64,000 nucleotides of DNA from Diatrype stigma (GCA_022225965.2 JAKJXP020000039.1:310001-374000); one strand, 5' to 3'; shown: positions 12,078 to 24,537, counted from the first letter of the stretch. The notes: generated from the letters alone by a model not told the origin. Numbers and translations: made by a program.

Positions 12078-12660
12078 GCTGTCTGCTAATCTTCTGTGAC
12101 AAAGAACGAGATATCTCAGGAGACCGCGTCCCAAGCAATATAGGTGAGGGAAACAAGGATCGCGTCAGTAATTCAAGAGGTGGGCTCGGAGAGCATGCAG
12201 GCCATTGATTGAGGCTCAAGAGGATATCGCATGTGCCGTTAACCAGGGGCTTCTTAAACGTGGAAAGAAAACATAGAAAGTGTCGTTACGGCGTTAGGTA
12301 AGGAACAGGGAACCGGGACTCGTCATGCGTAACAGACAAAAAGGAGTCGGAATCATGAAAGAAGCGAAGACAGAATCAAGGTCCGGTGATACCGTCGGTG
12401 TACAACACAAATTAACCGAAGTTATCCTATTACTCGGGAGGATGGTCTTCGTTTGTTCTCCTTGTGGTTGATTAAAAAGAAGTACGGAGTATGGCGAGAC
12501 AATGTTTCCTTCCCTTGGATGGTTCCCCTTGGGTTGAGGGTTAACGTGAATTATTATGGGTTGCGAGTTAGTGAGTTAGTGAGTTATGGGCTATGGGCTA
12601 TGGGTTACGGGCGACGGGCGATAGGCTAGGTACGGTTTAACACGAGGTCTCCACTGCCGG
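12078..12660. other. Upstream region of the Gyp5-like gene
   Basis: Likely 5' UTR and promoter. At 12557-12625 there is a run of related short tandem units (GAGTTAGT, then GGGCTAT, then GGGCGAC/GATA). The second transposon begins immediately after. Confidence 0.6.
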
Positions 12661-12719
12661 TACTCACTCCGCCTAATATCGGCCCATTCGCTAACGCTCA
12701 CTCCGGTCGCCAAGTCCTA
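12661..12719 (+). repeat. Terminal inverted repeat, left, with TA
   Basis: Perfect reverse complement of 18196-18254. It contains an internal imperfect sub-repeat (ACTCACTCC, then GCTCACTCC about 34 bp later), which could have been doubled transposase binding sites. Confidence 0.95.
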
Positions 12720-13399
12720 CATTAGACATGTAATTGTATTAACGTATATACTTCTTAACGCCATACAATTTATATGGTAATCGGATATATATATCCTTTA
12801 AATAATATTATCGTTTATGCCAATTATTAAAGACCTTTAAAAATAAGTAATAATTGCAATTATGTTAATAAGCAAATTACTTATAGCAATTCTTTTTAAA
12901 ATTATATTTAAAAGCTAAAATAATAAGTACATTTATTAAGCGTTTTTTTTAATTTCCGAGGCGCGATTTTGTCGGAATAAATAAACTTTAATACGTTTTT
13001 TATTACGAAATCGATATTTTCGTAAATCCTTTTTTTAATAAGGTTTAAAACAAAGCTAATAAAGCTACGCAAGTTCGCCGCAATTATTTCGTTTCGTATT
13101 TCGTTTATTGCCCGTAAGCGCTTACGTATTTTTTTATCGGCCTTTTTTAGCTATTCTTTTATTATCGTTCGATATTTATTTTGCAAATTTATATATACGT
13201 ATTAGCAGTATTCTTACAATATTATCTTAATAAATTAAATATTAGCAAATGGAAGGCCGCCGGATACGAAAGTACTTAGGTCCGGAATAAAAACGACGGC
13301 ATTTAACGTTGGAGCTTCGGCCGGGGCGAAAACTGGCATTAAAACGTGGCCAATAATTAGTATTTCATTAATAAAAAGCTTTAGATTTTAAAATAATAT

Positions 13400-14060
13400 A
13401 CTTACGATGGTAAAATTTATTTTGCCCATTATATAAGTAGCCAATATAACTTCCGTTTATATCCGTAACGCATTTATTTTAAAGGTTTTTTTTTTCGGCG
13501 TAACGGCTATACTTTTGTTGCATAATAATACCGGATATTTATAATAAAGCCGTCCGAACGTTGCGATTATTGTTTAAAATAATAAGGGGGAAATTAAATT
13601 TTTCCGCAATTCGGACAGGCCTATAGCGAAGCAATCGTCGAACCGAAAGGTTTAGCAAAGGAATTAGGAATAACGCAGTTGGCCTTATAATATACCGCCG
13701 GCGGATATTTTCGTAAGTTGCTTTAATAATTTCTTATGCTGTCGAAAAAGTTATATATTATTAATATACGTACGATAAAGGCAGATTTATAGCAAATTAT
13801 ATACCTTCGGAATCCGGGCGGCGACGGGGCTTGGGCCTTGTGGCCGATTTTCTTTTCCGGAAAGGGGGGGAATCCGGGATTTCGTATGGATCCGGAGGGC
13901 CCGAAGAAATAATAAAAGACGACATGGTAACGGCGGCGGCGGTAACGGCAGCGGTTGTTGTTTTTATTGCTGTTATTGTTTTTGTTGTTATTATTATTTC
14001 TGCTGCTGTTATTGTTTTTGTTGCTGTTGCGATTTCTTGGAATAAAAGGGAGGAATAAAA
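13400..14060 (-). pseudogene. Decayed glutamine-rich reading frame inside the DNA transposon
   Basis: Read on the minus strand from about 14,050 downward, one frame runs through CAA/CAG codons with TAA scattered among them, then Pro/Leu codons, then a long stretch to about 13,400. By eye its only interruptions are TAA at places where CAA would fit. The tract at about 13,955-14,035 looks like a former poly-Gln run. I do not recognise the protein. It could be a second transposon gene, captured host sequence or part of a nested element. Approximate limits, low certainty. Confidence 0.4.
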
Positions 14061-14104
14061 GCGGCCGAATAAATAACTGGACGTTTTTTAACTGTAGCCT
14101 AAAT

Positions 14105-14620
14105 ACGGAATTATTTATTAGGTATATTATAGCATACTTATATATAACTTATTCTTTCTTTCGTTTAACCGCCCAGTTATATAGGTATGTTATAATATAT
14201 TTATATATAATTTCCTTTTTCTAGATCTGCCCGTTTAATTCCGTAGGCGTATTATAGCATACTTATATATAACTTCCCTTTTCCAGATTTGCCCGTCCAG
14301 TTTCGTAGGCGTATTATAATATACTTATATAACTTAATCTTTAAACCTCTCCCCTTTTTCCCCCTTTTCCAGTTTGCCCGTTCAAGTACCTAAATATGTT
14401 ACAGTACGCTTATTTAATTAACCGCTTCTCTTATTTATTAGTTAATTTATCCGTTTATTTAAATAAGCGTATTATAGTATTTTTTTAGTTTATTTAGTTA
14501 ACCAGCCTATTAGCCTGCCAGCTTGCTTAATTAAATAAGCGTATTATAATATACTTAATTAATAATGGGCCATTATTAATAGGCTAAATAAACGTATTAT
14601 AATACGCCTATTGGCTTAAA
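14105..14620. repeat. Irregular AT-rich satellite in the DNA transposon
   Basis: At least eight spaced copies of a GTATTATAATATACTTAT-like motif, e.g. near 14120, 14185, 14250, 14310, 14465, 14540 and 14595. Several are preceded by CCCGTNNAGTTCCGTAGGC-like or AAATAAGC strings. The spacing is irregular (about 60-80 bp in the first half). A palindrome, TAATAATGGGCCATTATTA, sits at about 14560-14579. Confidence 0.65.
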
Positions 14621-15929
14621 TAATTCCCCGGCTTTTAAAACTTTATATCTTTATATCCACCTTTTACCTAAATTAAAATGATTAATATAATTACTTTCTT
14701 TTTACTTTATCCGTTACTACGTTAATTACTGCAATAATAATAATAACGCTACTTTTCGATTTTTCGTTATCCAAGCTTCGGATTTATTAATTTCATTATT
14801 GGTATAATTAAAATTAAACTTTTCCGAAAGATCTAGTATTAAAAACAATTTAATTTATTCTAATTATAATTTAATTATTATATTTAAACGCCATACCTAA
14901 TCGAAACGACCGAAACAAATTTATAATAATCTCGCAAGCATTATAATTACAGGCACGTAAAATTAAGAAATCCCTTTTATTACCCGCGAATAAATGGAAC
15001 GGCATAACGGAAAAATCCATTAATTAACGATTTAATTTTGCTTATCATTATTAATAGCCATAATTATGAAATCTTTAATTTTATTCTTATTATAATCCCC
15101 GAATTTAATTATTTGCAAATTTATTTCCATAGCTTATAAAATTAACTGCGAAGCTGCTTACAAAGTTGCTTAAGCTTTTTTCGTCCGGCGGCCCTTAATA
15201 AATCTATATTATACCGTATTCGTAACTTATATTATTCCTATGATTTTGCTTAAATCGAAATAATTTAAGGGCATCGCTATTAAGTTCGAATTTTGGAACG
15301 GTTTTTCAAAGGTCTCCTTAAAAGATTCGAATAATTAATAATTACGTCGGAATCTTTATATAGTTAAGCCGTAACAAGCGGCCAAATCGTTAAATTTAAT
15401 CTTTCAAGCTTAAAAAACGCTATCGTCATCGGCAAACCGTTGCCGCAATTCCCGTTAAATATTCCATAAAGCATAAAGTTTTATATTACCATACGGAAAA
15501 GGGCGAAAATCTTTATATCGATTTTAAATCTCGCCTTAAATAACCTTTTCGATATGCCGACCTTTATTATTAGTATTTTAAATCGTAATATCTTTAGCAT
15601 ATCCAAGCTATTCGAACGAAACAGAAACTTTGGCATTTTTTTTTAAAACGTTAAATCGAATACGAACGAATTATGCCTTAAGCGACGATCGATCCGCGTT
15701 ATTTTAATGCTTTTTTATTCGAATAGTTTGTTTTTTAATTCTAACCTGCCGCCAAGTTTTAACGTTTACCTTTCGAAAACAAGCGTCCTTAATTTTAATC
15801 GGACCAGTTTTTTTAATAAGCGTATTTAAAATTAACCGTTTTTATTTTTTCATTAAACTTTTACGCAACCGCTAAAGCTTATTAAAGGCGGTATTATTAT
15901 TAATAGCCATAGCTCGAACCGTTTTATCG

Positions 15930-17400
15930 TATTTGGCCTGTGCCTTATTTACCGTCGGAATAATTGGTAATCCGAATAACGTAAAGGTTTTTAAACGATA
16001 CCGAACGTATTGTAAATATTTATTTATTATCCGTATATCCATAGGAAATATGATAATTTCGGGCCAGTTTCGGCGAAAAATAGGGATAAAAGGCGGAAAG
16101 GATTTAATAAGATTAATGGTAATTCCTTTTATTAATAACGGCGTTTTTAGGGTTTATAATATTAATAATAACGATTTAAGCTTAATAATCGAACGACGTT
16201 TAATATTATGGATGCCAATATTATAATTTTTTATAAACGATAATATAAACGAACTTTTTTTATTGCCTTTTTTATCGGAAAAGCTTTTTTATTTTTCGGT
16301 ACTTTAAGTATCGTTTTTATTTCCCATATTAAATATATGCCCCGGGCGGATTTATAAAGGCACGTCGGCGGGAATCGATAAAACAGGATTTAATAACTTA
16401 TTTAAAATAACATTAGAATTAAAAGGATATAAGCCGCAATTTTTTTACGCCTAACGAATCGTATACGGCTTTATAATTCGAAATCGAATTATGCGGTAAC
16501 CGTTAAAAAAGTTATTCCGATTATACGAATAAACGCCCTAATAAATACCATTAAAATGTAATAATTGCTAATACTTTTTTAAGAAAGCATAAATGCTTAT
16601 ATTTATGGATTGCATTTTATATATAAAATGCGCCGGCAAAGAAAATACAATAATGCCGAATTTTTTATAACGGTTTTCGAATGCTTTCGTAAAATAATTA
16701 CCATGGTTATTTAAAAACAATAACCTTTTGATTTAAGGATTTTTAATACGTATAAGCTTATTAAAATGCTTTAGCCATTTTAATGCGATCATATCGTTAA
16801 TTTAACCATTATTATTTATAATAAATATAACATTATCGTCGAAAGAATTCGTAATTTATTTTAAAGGTATATTAATTTCTTTTAAAATAATAAATGGTAA
16901 TATAATAACGCCTAAAGCTAATACGTTTTCGATTATAATGGCCGGCTTTTGTATATTAAAATCCGGCAATTCGGGTTTAGCTATATTCGAATACGTTTAT
17001 ATTTAAGTATTATTTATATAGCCGATTCGAAAATTACTTTCGTCCGCGTTTTATTCGTATTCGGGCTAAATATCGTTTTTTGCTTTATAGCGCTAATATT
17101 AATCGAATTAATTCTTTAATTTAACGCAGCAAGCAGCCAATTTTCGAAATATGGATTTCGGCTATGCCTTAATTCGACGGAAATGGGAATTAATTTAAAG
17201 GAAACGACGTATTTATCGACGATTAATGTAAATCTTTCTTTATTCCTAGTTCTTATAACCGAAAATGCTATTTATAGCCCGCCAAACGATGGCATTCGTA
17301 ACGTAATGGCCGCTTAATATTTAACGATGCATATAAATACGAAGCGCCAAGTTTTAAACGTTATTTAATAATGGCTTATTATCGTTACTGCTTTTAGAAT
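15930..17400 (-). pseudogene. Fot/pogo DDE transposase, RIP-inactivated
   Basis: On the minus strand, about 17,100 to 16,600 reads in one frame interrupted only by TAA/TAG codons. It shows the DDE_1 landmarks in order: NADESNFRIG at about 17,045 (family N.DETGF..G, first catalytic Asp), an E...V.ALGVIILPFII block near 16,900, NDMIALKWLKHF near 16,780, and RLLFLNNHGNYF near 16,715 (family RLL.LDGH.SH, second Asp now Asn), then LPAHFIYKMQ near 16,610 (family LP.HST..LQP). The N-terminal helix-turn-helix part and the C-terminal end are not resolved, so the limits are approximate. Confidence 0.85.
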
Positions 17401-18195
17401 AATGCTTACGAATACGATTAAGTATTCGTCGGTATAATGCATTCGCATTACGAACGGCCGCTGCCGCCGATAGAAACCGGCCGTTAAGAATATTATTAAC
17501 GGCTATTTAAACGCAAACTTTAATAAGGCCGTTAAAATTATTAACGGCTACGTATAATTAATTATTGCGAATAATTTAAGAAAATATATTGCAATTATTG
17601 CAAATAAATAAATAAATTAATATAAAAGTTTAAAAATAACGGGTTTTAATAAAAGCGTTAATTTTAATAAAGTATATTCGAAATCGTATAATTTAATAAA
17701 AAACTTTAAATACGTTATTATTAACGATTTATAAAAAACTGCCAATCCGAAATATAATTATTAATTTCATTAATTATATACAAATCTTACGATATTTAAG
17801 AAAATCTTTTAATAATATAAAGCCAACGTTATTTTTTAAGCTATTTCATTATTTTTAAGGCCTGATTTTATCGACATTAGCGATTTTTTTAATCGAAAAA
17901 CGTTTTTTTAAAGCTATTTCATTATTATTAGGGCCTAAAACAATTAATTTTTATAATAATTACGCAAATAAGTATTTATTTTTTATTCGAAGTTATCGTT
18001 TAACGTTATATTAAAATTAATCGTAAGCAGCTAAAGCCGTTATATGGCATAGCGTTTAATATTACGATTTTATATCGGGATCTTTATTTATACATTTATT
18101 GAAATTTATAATTATGATGGTATATATTCGAATTATATATAAATTATATAATGCGAGGTTATATCGTAAGCATTAATATAATTACATATCCAATA

Positions 18196-18254
18196 TAGGA
18201 CTTGGCGACCGGAGTGAGCGTTAGCGAATGGGCCGATATTAGGCGGAGTGAGTA
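18196..18254 (-). repeat. Terminal inverted repeat, right, with TA
   Basis: Perfect reverse complement of 12661-12719. Normal base composition resumes immediately to the right. Confidence 0.95.
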
Positions 18255-20500
18255 CGGGTAGTTTTAAGATTGTTGGCCAGGATTACTCCATATATCTAGG
18301 TATGTATGTATGCATGAATGGACGGTAGCCATCCCATAAACACCTGTACGCGTAGGCAGTTGGTTGGCGGTCTTGGTGGTGATACGGTATACGGTCACCT
18401 TGTAGGTACGAGTTAGTGACACCGACCTTACAAAACCAGCCCCGTATGGCACCTGGTCCTAACTAACAGCTTGAGCTGCTGAGGTGGCCCATTCTAGGCG
18501 TTTTCTAGGGGTTGGCTGGTGTAAGTGGATGCCATTGGTCATGCATCTAAGGAGGTTCCATCCTGCTTAGCGCTTGACCCATCAAACCAGCAGTCAGTCA
18601 GTCAGTGCACACACCTCCAGTCTGCCAGTGCAGTGTGCACCACGGCACGCATGCAAAGAAAGGGGATTTCTATCTGGCCTAGCTGTATCAAGTTAGTATC
18701 CTGAGCAGGTCGTCCGTTGTCTTAACCAGTGGCCTATCCCAGCCGCCCAGCCACTTGTCCCAGCCCGGGTGACGGCGTGTAACACCGCATCGATGATCTA
18801 CCTATTCAGCTACTACGTACCTTAGGTGGTAGAAAACCACCAGCCCGGCCCGGGATGCACCAAGCAGGTACAAAGGAACTAGATATGTAACTAGCATTAG
18901 TTGGCGCTGGTTGGTAACTGTATGATAGGAACACACATGTATCCATGTATGTTAACCCGGTTGTTTCCAGAGGTGGCTGTCTTGTGTATTGTACGAATAC
19001 TTCGGCTTCATATCAACCAGCAGCCCTAGAGCTTGCTATGAATCCTTCTTATATAGACCAACCGACCTTATATCCTTACATATAAGGTATTCTGTTAGGC
19101 CAAATCTGAAATAATATGGTGGAGTAACTAGCATTACCCGCATTCGTAATATGTCAATTACTTTTGCCGTCCTAGTCTTTTCAGCTTTGCTAGGCATCAG
19201 GGCATCCTCTGATGTCAACCTCCTTGTATCTATCTATATTGACTTGGAAAGGAAGAGAAAATTGGTATTTCCTGGGTGGTAGGATGCCCCTAAATACTAC
19301 ATCGTATGTATGGCAATATGAGGCAGCCATATATAGCAACGACATGTACTTTCTCCTACCATTCACGCAGACCATGAATGAGTATGGTATAAGCAGTATT
19401 CTCTTTCTAAATACTGATTGTATTTGTTTATTTGGGTGGTAAAGCAAGCAATCATAAATACACAGAAACTGAATATTCCCCGGGATATCGGCATAGACCA
19501 TCGGCGCCAGTCATCCAGTATATATCAACCACATTGTAATATATGTATGAGAATGTTTATTACAGCAGTGTCCACGGACACCATGTTGAGCTAGTAGAAC
19601 GAGGGTCCTGCTAGACGGTGTCATCTGGTGATATATGATGACCTGCCGTCATGATATCAGGTGATGAGCACATACATCCGCACTTATTTCAGGCCATATC
19701 TACTATTGACCAGGAAAATCCTTCTACTCTTTCTACTGGCTGTCAAGTCCGTACAGTTATGAAATCACCGAGGGTGGGTTTGTGCCTATATATGCCCAGA
19801 GCTAAGCAAACGCAAGCTAGCTTACCAAGCAGTAAATAGACAACATACCTGTGTGCTCTGAAGTGGACGAAAGTAGTGAAATTGTATGCCTCAATCCCTG
19901 GTTACCACTCTGTAGCATCGTTGGCGGGTTCCTATAGTGCATGGGGAATGATTCCAAAGCAGAGACAGGAACACCAGGACTGGATTCTGTACCTGATATC
20001 GCTGCCTCATCTCAATATAACCACCATCAGTAATTAACTGCCACTCCTTCCGGCTCAACTAACTCCTAGGTCAGGACCCCAGAACTAAGACGATATAAAC
20101 CTCAATCAATAGTGCCACAATCAGCTGGCTAACGCCGAGCCGAGCCGGAGAAGCAAAAGTGGTAGCATGACTTTAATTTCTTGGCTATTTCACTTAATCA
20201 TGGATCAAATCTGCAGATTCACAAAACAGACAGAAAATTTTGCCTTCCCTGGTTGTTGATAAACCCTGCGAACGTGCAAGACTGCGAGTATACTCTGGAC
20301 AGGACCTCTAGTTTTGGGTATTGCATTTTCATCCGTATAGGGGCTACCTGTTCTTATTAGGAAGACCCCCTCTCGATGGTGAACAGGGTTTTAGACGTCT
20401 GCAGTCATTTGTGGTCTCGATTAGCAGACCCGTCTCAGCAAGCACCCAAGACCTGCCGAACGCTAGAAGCCAGGACGATGATAACGGCCTTGTCTTGTAC

Positions 20501-20535
20501 ACCTTGGACCTTGGACCTTGGACCTTGGACCTTGG
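20501..20535. repeat. Tandem repeat, 5 x 7 bp (ACCTTGG)
   Basis: Five perfect consecutive copies of ACCTTGG in non-coding DNA. Confidence 0.9.
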
Positions 20536-22076
20536 GAAGTTTTCAGTTTCAGTCATCGTGAGAACACAGACTCCATGGCCTCTCATCTCCTGGCGTTCAA
20601 GCTCTTGTTTATAACCAGATTAAAATACACTTTCCTGCCACGCCAAGGTCCGCTGCTGCACTGGGAATGGTTGTATGAAGGGACTTACTAAAGGTTAAGT
20701 CCACCAAACTAGAAATTTGACTATAAATGTTCGAGATTAGCGTGATATGTGAAAATGATGTTGAGTTTATTTTGACCCGGAAGACCACCTTGGTAAAGTT
20801 CAACCGGGTTGCAACACCACTGACAGCCATAAACATGAGACTATGATCACCGGTCGTTGACTTATGGAAGTATTTTCTCTTTACCTCGTTGAATTTTCAA
20901 ACTTGCTTCCGTGCTTTGGGCCATTATTCGAGGAGGCGAAAATGGGCCGAAAGGGGCAATACGCAGCGAAGCATCCATTATAGAAAGAAACCCAGGGCTG
21001 TATGTTGCTAGTGCGTTGTTGGGCTTTTACCTATTATTATGTAACCTGCCTTAATATACTCGATGGTTTCGGTATAAACAGATGTTGCATATGAGGCTGA
21101 CTGTTTCCTGACATCTTATAAATTCTCATGCTGATCATAGCATCATACCTTGGGCCCTCCCTATGAAGCATCTAGTTAAGGGGGCCACTTGACACCTGGG
21201 TCAAAGCTAGGGTGTGCACTAGACTGCCATTATCAACGACAGTGATGAATGGGTATTGTTGATGAGATGCGTACCCATCTAACCGGGGATGAGCGAAATT
21301 GGACGAATAGTCTGATATGCATAATGTATGCTACGACTTTGTCGTAAGGGCATAATCATTTCCCTGGCACGAAGAAGTGGGATGGTAGACGGGAACATTA
21401 TACATAGGTAAGTAGGCATGTAAGAGCCTGCGGCTAAGGCGACGCGATGGTCTAAGGCTTGGCCCAAGGCTTAGGAGCTTTAAAGAGCTTCGAAAGCAGT
21501 TTTCTGGTAGATGGGCCAGTACTCAGTGAAAGTAAAGCCAGTAATCTAGTAATCTTCCAAGATTTACTTATCCTCCAGGTTGCTGTTATTGTCGTTATGA
21601 CGTAGGGCTAAAGCTAAGTCCGGTGTGGTATAATAGATGTAGGTATGCAGTATATAATCTGTGTTATACAGACAGTTGGCAGGTAGCACTTGCCTGTGCC
21701 CTTGCAAGGCAGACAGACACTCATACTTGTCGGGTAAATGCGCAATGCGTTTGTTCGGGACAGGTAAGTAGGTAGTCACTTCCTTGCACTTGCCTCCCGG
21801 AACGATCGGACTATTTCAACGTCAGGTCGGATGTCCTGGGCCGTACACTTATACGTGATTCACCGGCAATGTCACCTGATGAGACCCTCCCAAATCTCAC
21901 AAATCCGAAGAAACCCAGTGCGGGGTTATTGATTGCAAACCTGGCAAGGGAAGGCACTGATAAGCAGGAAGATAACAGTAGGCAAGTACCTAGGTAGTTA
22001 TACAACAACCTTCCAGCTGGAATGCAACATTCGGCAACGAGAAACGATCGAATCGGATGCCAGACCTAGGCCAGGC

Positions 22077-22082
22077 AAAAAA
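22077..22082 (-). terminator. Pol III T-run terminator of tRNA-Ala
   Basis: Six consecutive A on the plus strand (T on the transcribed sense), 35 bp past the tRNA 3' end. Confidence 0.65.
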
Positions 22083-22116
22083 GAAGGGTGCAATGAGGGA
22101 TTCTATCCATCATAGC

Positions 22117-22198
22117 TGGACTCGCGGGGAATCGAACCCCGGACCGCTCCCATATTAGCAGATGCTAAGGGAGCATTATACCACTAAACCACAAGCCC
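22117..22198 (-). tRNA. tRNA-Ala(AGC) with 10-nt intron
   Basis: Folds as a complete cloverleaf. The acceptor GGGCTTG pairs with CGAGTCC and includes G3:U70, the alanine identity pair. The A box is TGGTTTAGTGG, the anticodon stem CTCCC/GGGAG, the T arm CGGGG-TTCGATT-CCCCG, and the discriminator A. The anticodon loop is 17 nt; placing a 10-nt intron after position 37 gives anticodon AGC. The intron contains TGCTAA, which pairs with TTAGCA around the anticodon, the usual anticodon-intron helix of eukaryotic pre-tRNAs. A run of six T on the minus strand (22077-22082) can end RNA polymerase III transcription. Amino acid identity is well supported; the exact intron edges are by convention. Confidence 0.92.
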
Positions 22199-23785
22199 GA
22201 GACGTTGCGATGATCGTCGGATACGGACGACCACCTAACGAAAGACCCTCCTGGAACTTCGGAGGAAGTTGAAAAGTTTTTCATATGAGAGCTTATATAT
22301 CGCCCAGTGGCTGTCTAGCTGGATGGCCGGATGGGGACCAGGCTCTAGTAGGTACTACCTCTAGCTTCATGTAGCTATGTAGTTGCGGGGGGCGAGACAG
22401 GGAAGAGGTCGAGAGTTTTGAGGAGCCGGTAACTCATTCGTACTACCCTCCGCATCTTGTTACTAAAGTATGCTCGGAATATAGGAGTCTCTTGCTTGGG
22501 TAGTGATATATGTACTGCAGAACCTAGGTATCTCAACCTAGGTATCTCGACAGGCATGATAAGTTCCTGTCTCTTCGTTCTTTGGAAATATTTACATGTT
22601 CTATCTACAGCAGTATAGAGTACTAGGTACTACCAGCTGGCGCTACAATACTACATAGCTACCTAGGTAGTACTACGTAGCTCGTACCCACTTCTACATG
22701 TTTTAGCATCATCATACCGTCGTTGTCTGTTTCGCTAGCAAAGATAAATGAGAGTTTTGTTACGGATATTCTGTTTTGCTCATGCCTGATGGTTTGATAT
22801 ACAAGATCGTAAAACCTTATAAGTAAATGCCTAATCCAACGTGTATTAGAAGCCCCGCCGGACATATGTATACCTAGGCGGCAAGGCAAGGCGGAAGACT
22901 TAGAGCCAATCAATCAATCAAGATATCGAGGCGAGATAATAGATGGAGGCAAGCAACAGAGCAATTAGATCAAATCCCTGATTTGGTACATGGACATTTC
23001 ATACGTTCTGTGATCCTCGACTATCTAGGTATGCAGCTGGTGGTGAAGGACACCAGGAACTATCTGGAAGCAGTAATCGCTCGAGCTATTCACCTATTCT
23101 ACATATAATTCACTAACATTGAAATCTGACTGGCTGGCAGTGGCTGACTGAGCAGAAGTTTTTGAAAGCCTGACGACGTGGGGTAGCTCACTGATGGAAT
23201 TCCAGGTTCTTTGGACCTGCTTCATGTACATGTAGGCATGTATACACAGTACGCACTGGATACTTTCATATAGTTACTCCAATGTATGTAGCTACGCAGC
23301 TAAGCTGGGATCTAAAGCTAGAGATGTATGTACCTAGATGGTGGGAGAGTGCTAATGTGCCGTGTATATACATCCTAAGCGTGCCTAACATAGGTAGCTG
23401 GGTAGGAGAACCTTGGAAGCATTAGGCAAAAGTCTAGTACATACATGTAGGTACATACATCGGTACCTACATACAGCCATACAGTGGTACAGTGTATTTG
23501 CATTTTGGGTCATCATCATCATCAGCCGTGCACCTGCAAATGCACCTCCAGCACTTTCGACATTCAACCTTCCAAGGTCTTTACCATATTCCCCAAACTG
23601 CAACACATCTCTGACAACCTTACCTGCCTACAGCTCAGGCAGTCAAGGTACCGCACAGCATACACATACGCATACGCATACGCATAAGGTTTTCTCTTCT
23701 TCTCCATCCTGTTCGCAACTTTCATTCGACCAGAGGAAAGAGGAGATCTACCGTACATACATACATACGCCATACGCCATACGAC

Positions 23786-23846
<61 letters not shown>

Positions 23847-24537
23847 TAACACCTACCTACCTGCCGACCTACATACGCTAGAGCTGAGGATTCAGTTTTC
23901 AGTTTTCAGTCTTCGCCATTCTTTCAACACCAACCAGAAAGCCCAACGACCTGCACTCGTTTGGACTTTTCTACCTTCTATTCCTACCGATCTATCTGTG
24001 GCTGACTTCAAGGGCACTTCTTGTTCGCCTTTGCGATTTCTACACACTCAGCACGCATGTGAGTACAAATCCCCCATCAAGGCTACTGACTTCCTATCTT
24101 GTTGGAAGCTTCACCCTCTACCCGTTGCAACAAGCAGCAAGCCAAGCCAAGCTTCGACTCGATAGCCGGGCCAATACTTGCCACACAGATAAAGCTGTCG
24201 CGATTGCAGCTTCATATGTTTACGTGCCGTACTTATTCTTCATGAGGTCAAGGCTAACCAACCAACATCTAGAAGTCAGACGAGGCTCTATTCTGTGTCA
24301 AGGCAAACCCACCTGCCACCCCACCTCAAACTGCACATAGCTGCTACTACGAGTTTATCGCAAGCCAGACACACCCGCACACGCCTACCACGAGAGACGA
24401 GAGATAAAGGGGTGGTCCAAATTCATTTGGACGCTCCGCAGCGGCAAGTCAAGTTGTTGTCGATTACATGAACCGTTGGTAGTGGAGGGGGAGTTGATTC
24501 TTTCTAATTTGCGGCCTCTGCCGCGCCGGCCTTCGCC
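22199..24537. other. Intergenic region upstream of the Tom1/HUWE1 gene
   Basis: Rich in TACCTAGGTA-like palindromes (22505-22670) and short tandem repeats: CATACG units at 23661-23686 and seven CTACTGC units at 23793-23841. A 250-codon open frame over 23413-24165 is made of these repeats and is not credible. The last several hundred bases are probably the promoter and 5' UTR of the ligase gene. Confidence 0.6.
23793..23841. repeat. Tandem repeat, 7 x 7 bp (CTACTGC)
   Basis: Seven perfect consecutive copies in the upstream region of the HECT ligase gene, next to CATACG repeats. Confidence 0.9.

Larger units (their letters stand above)
12661..18254 (-). mobile_element. Fot/pogo-type (Tc1/mariner superfamily) DNA transposon, RIP-degraded, 5.6 kb
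   Basis: Bounded by perfect 59-bp inverted repeats (12661-12719 and 18196-18254, counting TA at each end). The similarity continues, with transitions, for roughly a further 80 bp inward. TA at both ends fits the TA target duplication of Tc1/mariner elements. A minus-strand transposase remnant lies at about 15.9-17.4 kb. Unlike typical Fot/pogo elements of about 2 kb, this unit also has some 3 kb of other sequence: a decayed glutamine-rich frame (about 13.4-14.06 kb) and an AT satellite (14.1-14.62 kb). The whole unit is AT-rich with RIP-type stops. The ends are seen directly; that it is one element rather than nested elements is inference. Confidence 0.85.
18255..22116. other. Gene-poor intergenic stretch
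   Basis: Ordinary base composition, no frame with a recognisable family and no long open frame. It contains five tandem ACCTTGG units at 20501-20535 and scattered CCTAGGTA-type palindromes. Non-coding transcripts cannot be excluded from sequence alone. Confidence 0.6.

Noticed and set aside
13831..14058. Hydrophobic 75-codon plus-strand frame that looks like a membrane segment
   Set aside because: It is the reverse complement of the decayed CAA/CAG tract; GTT/TTG/ATT strings give false Val/Ile/Leu runs.
23413..24165. 250-codon open frame upstream of TOM1
   Set aside because: It is made largely of short tandem repeats (CATACG, CTACTGC) and has no family signature; repeats whose unit is not a multiple of three avoid stops by chance.
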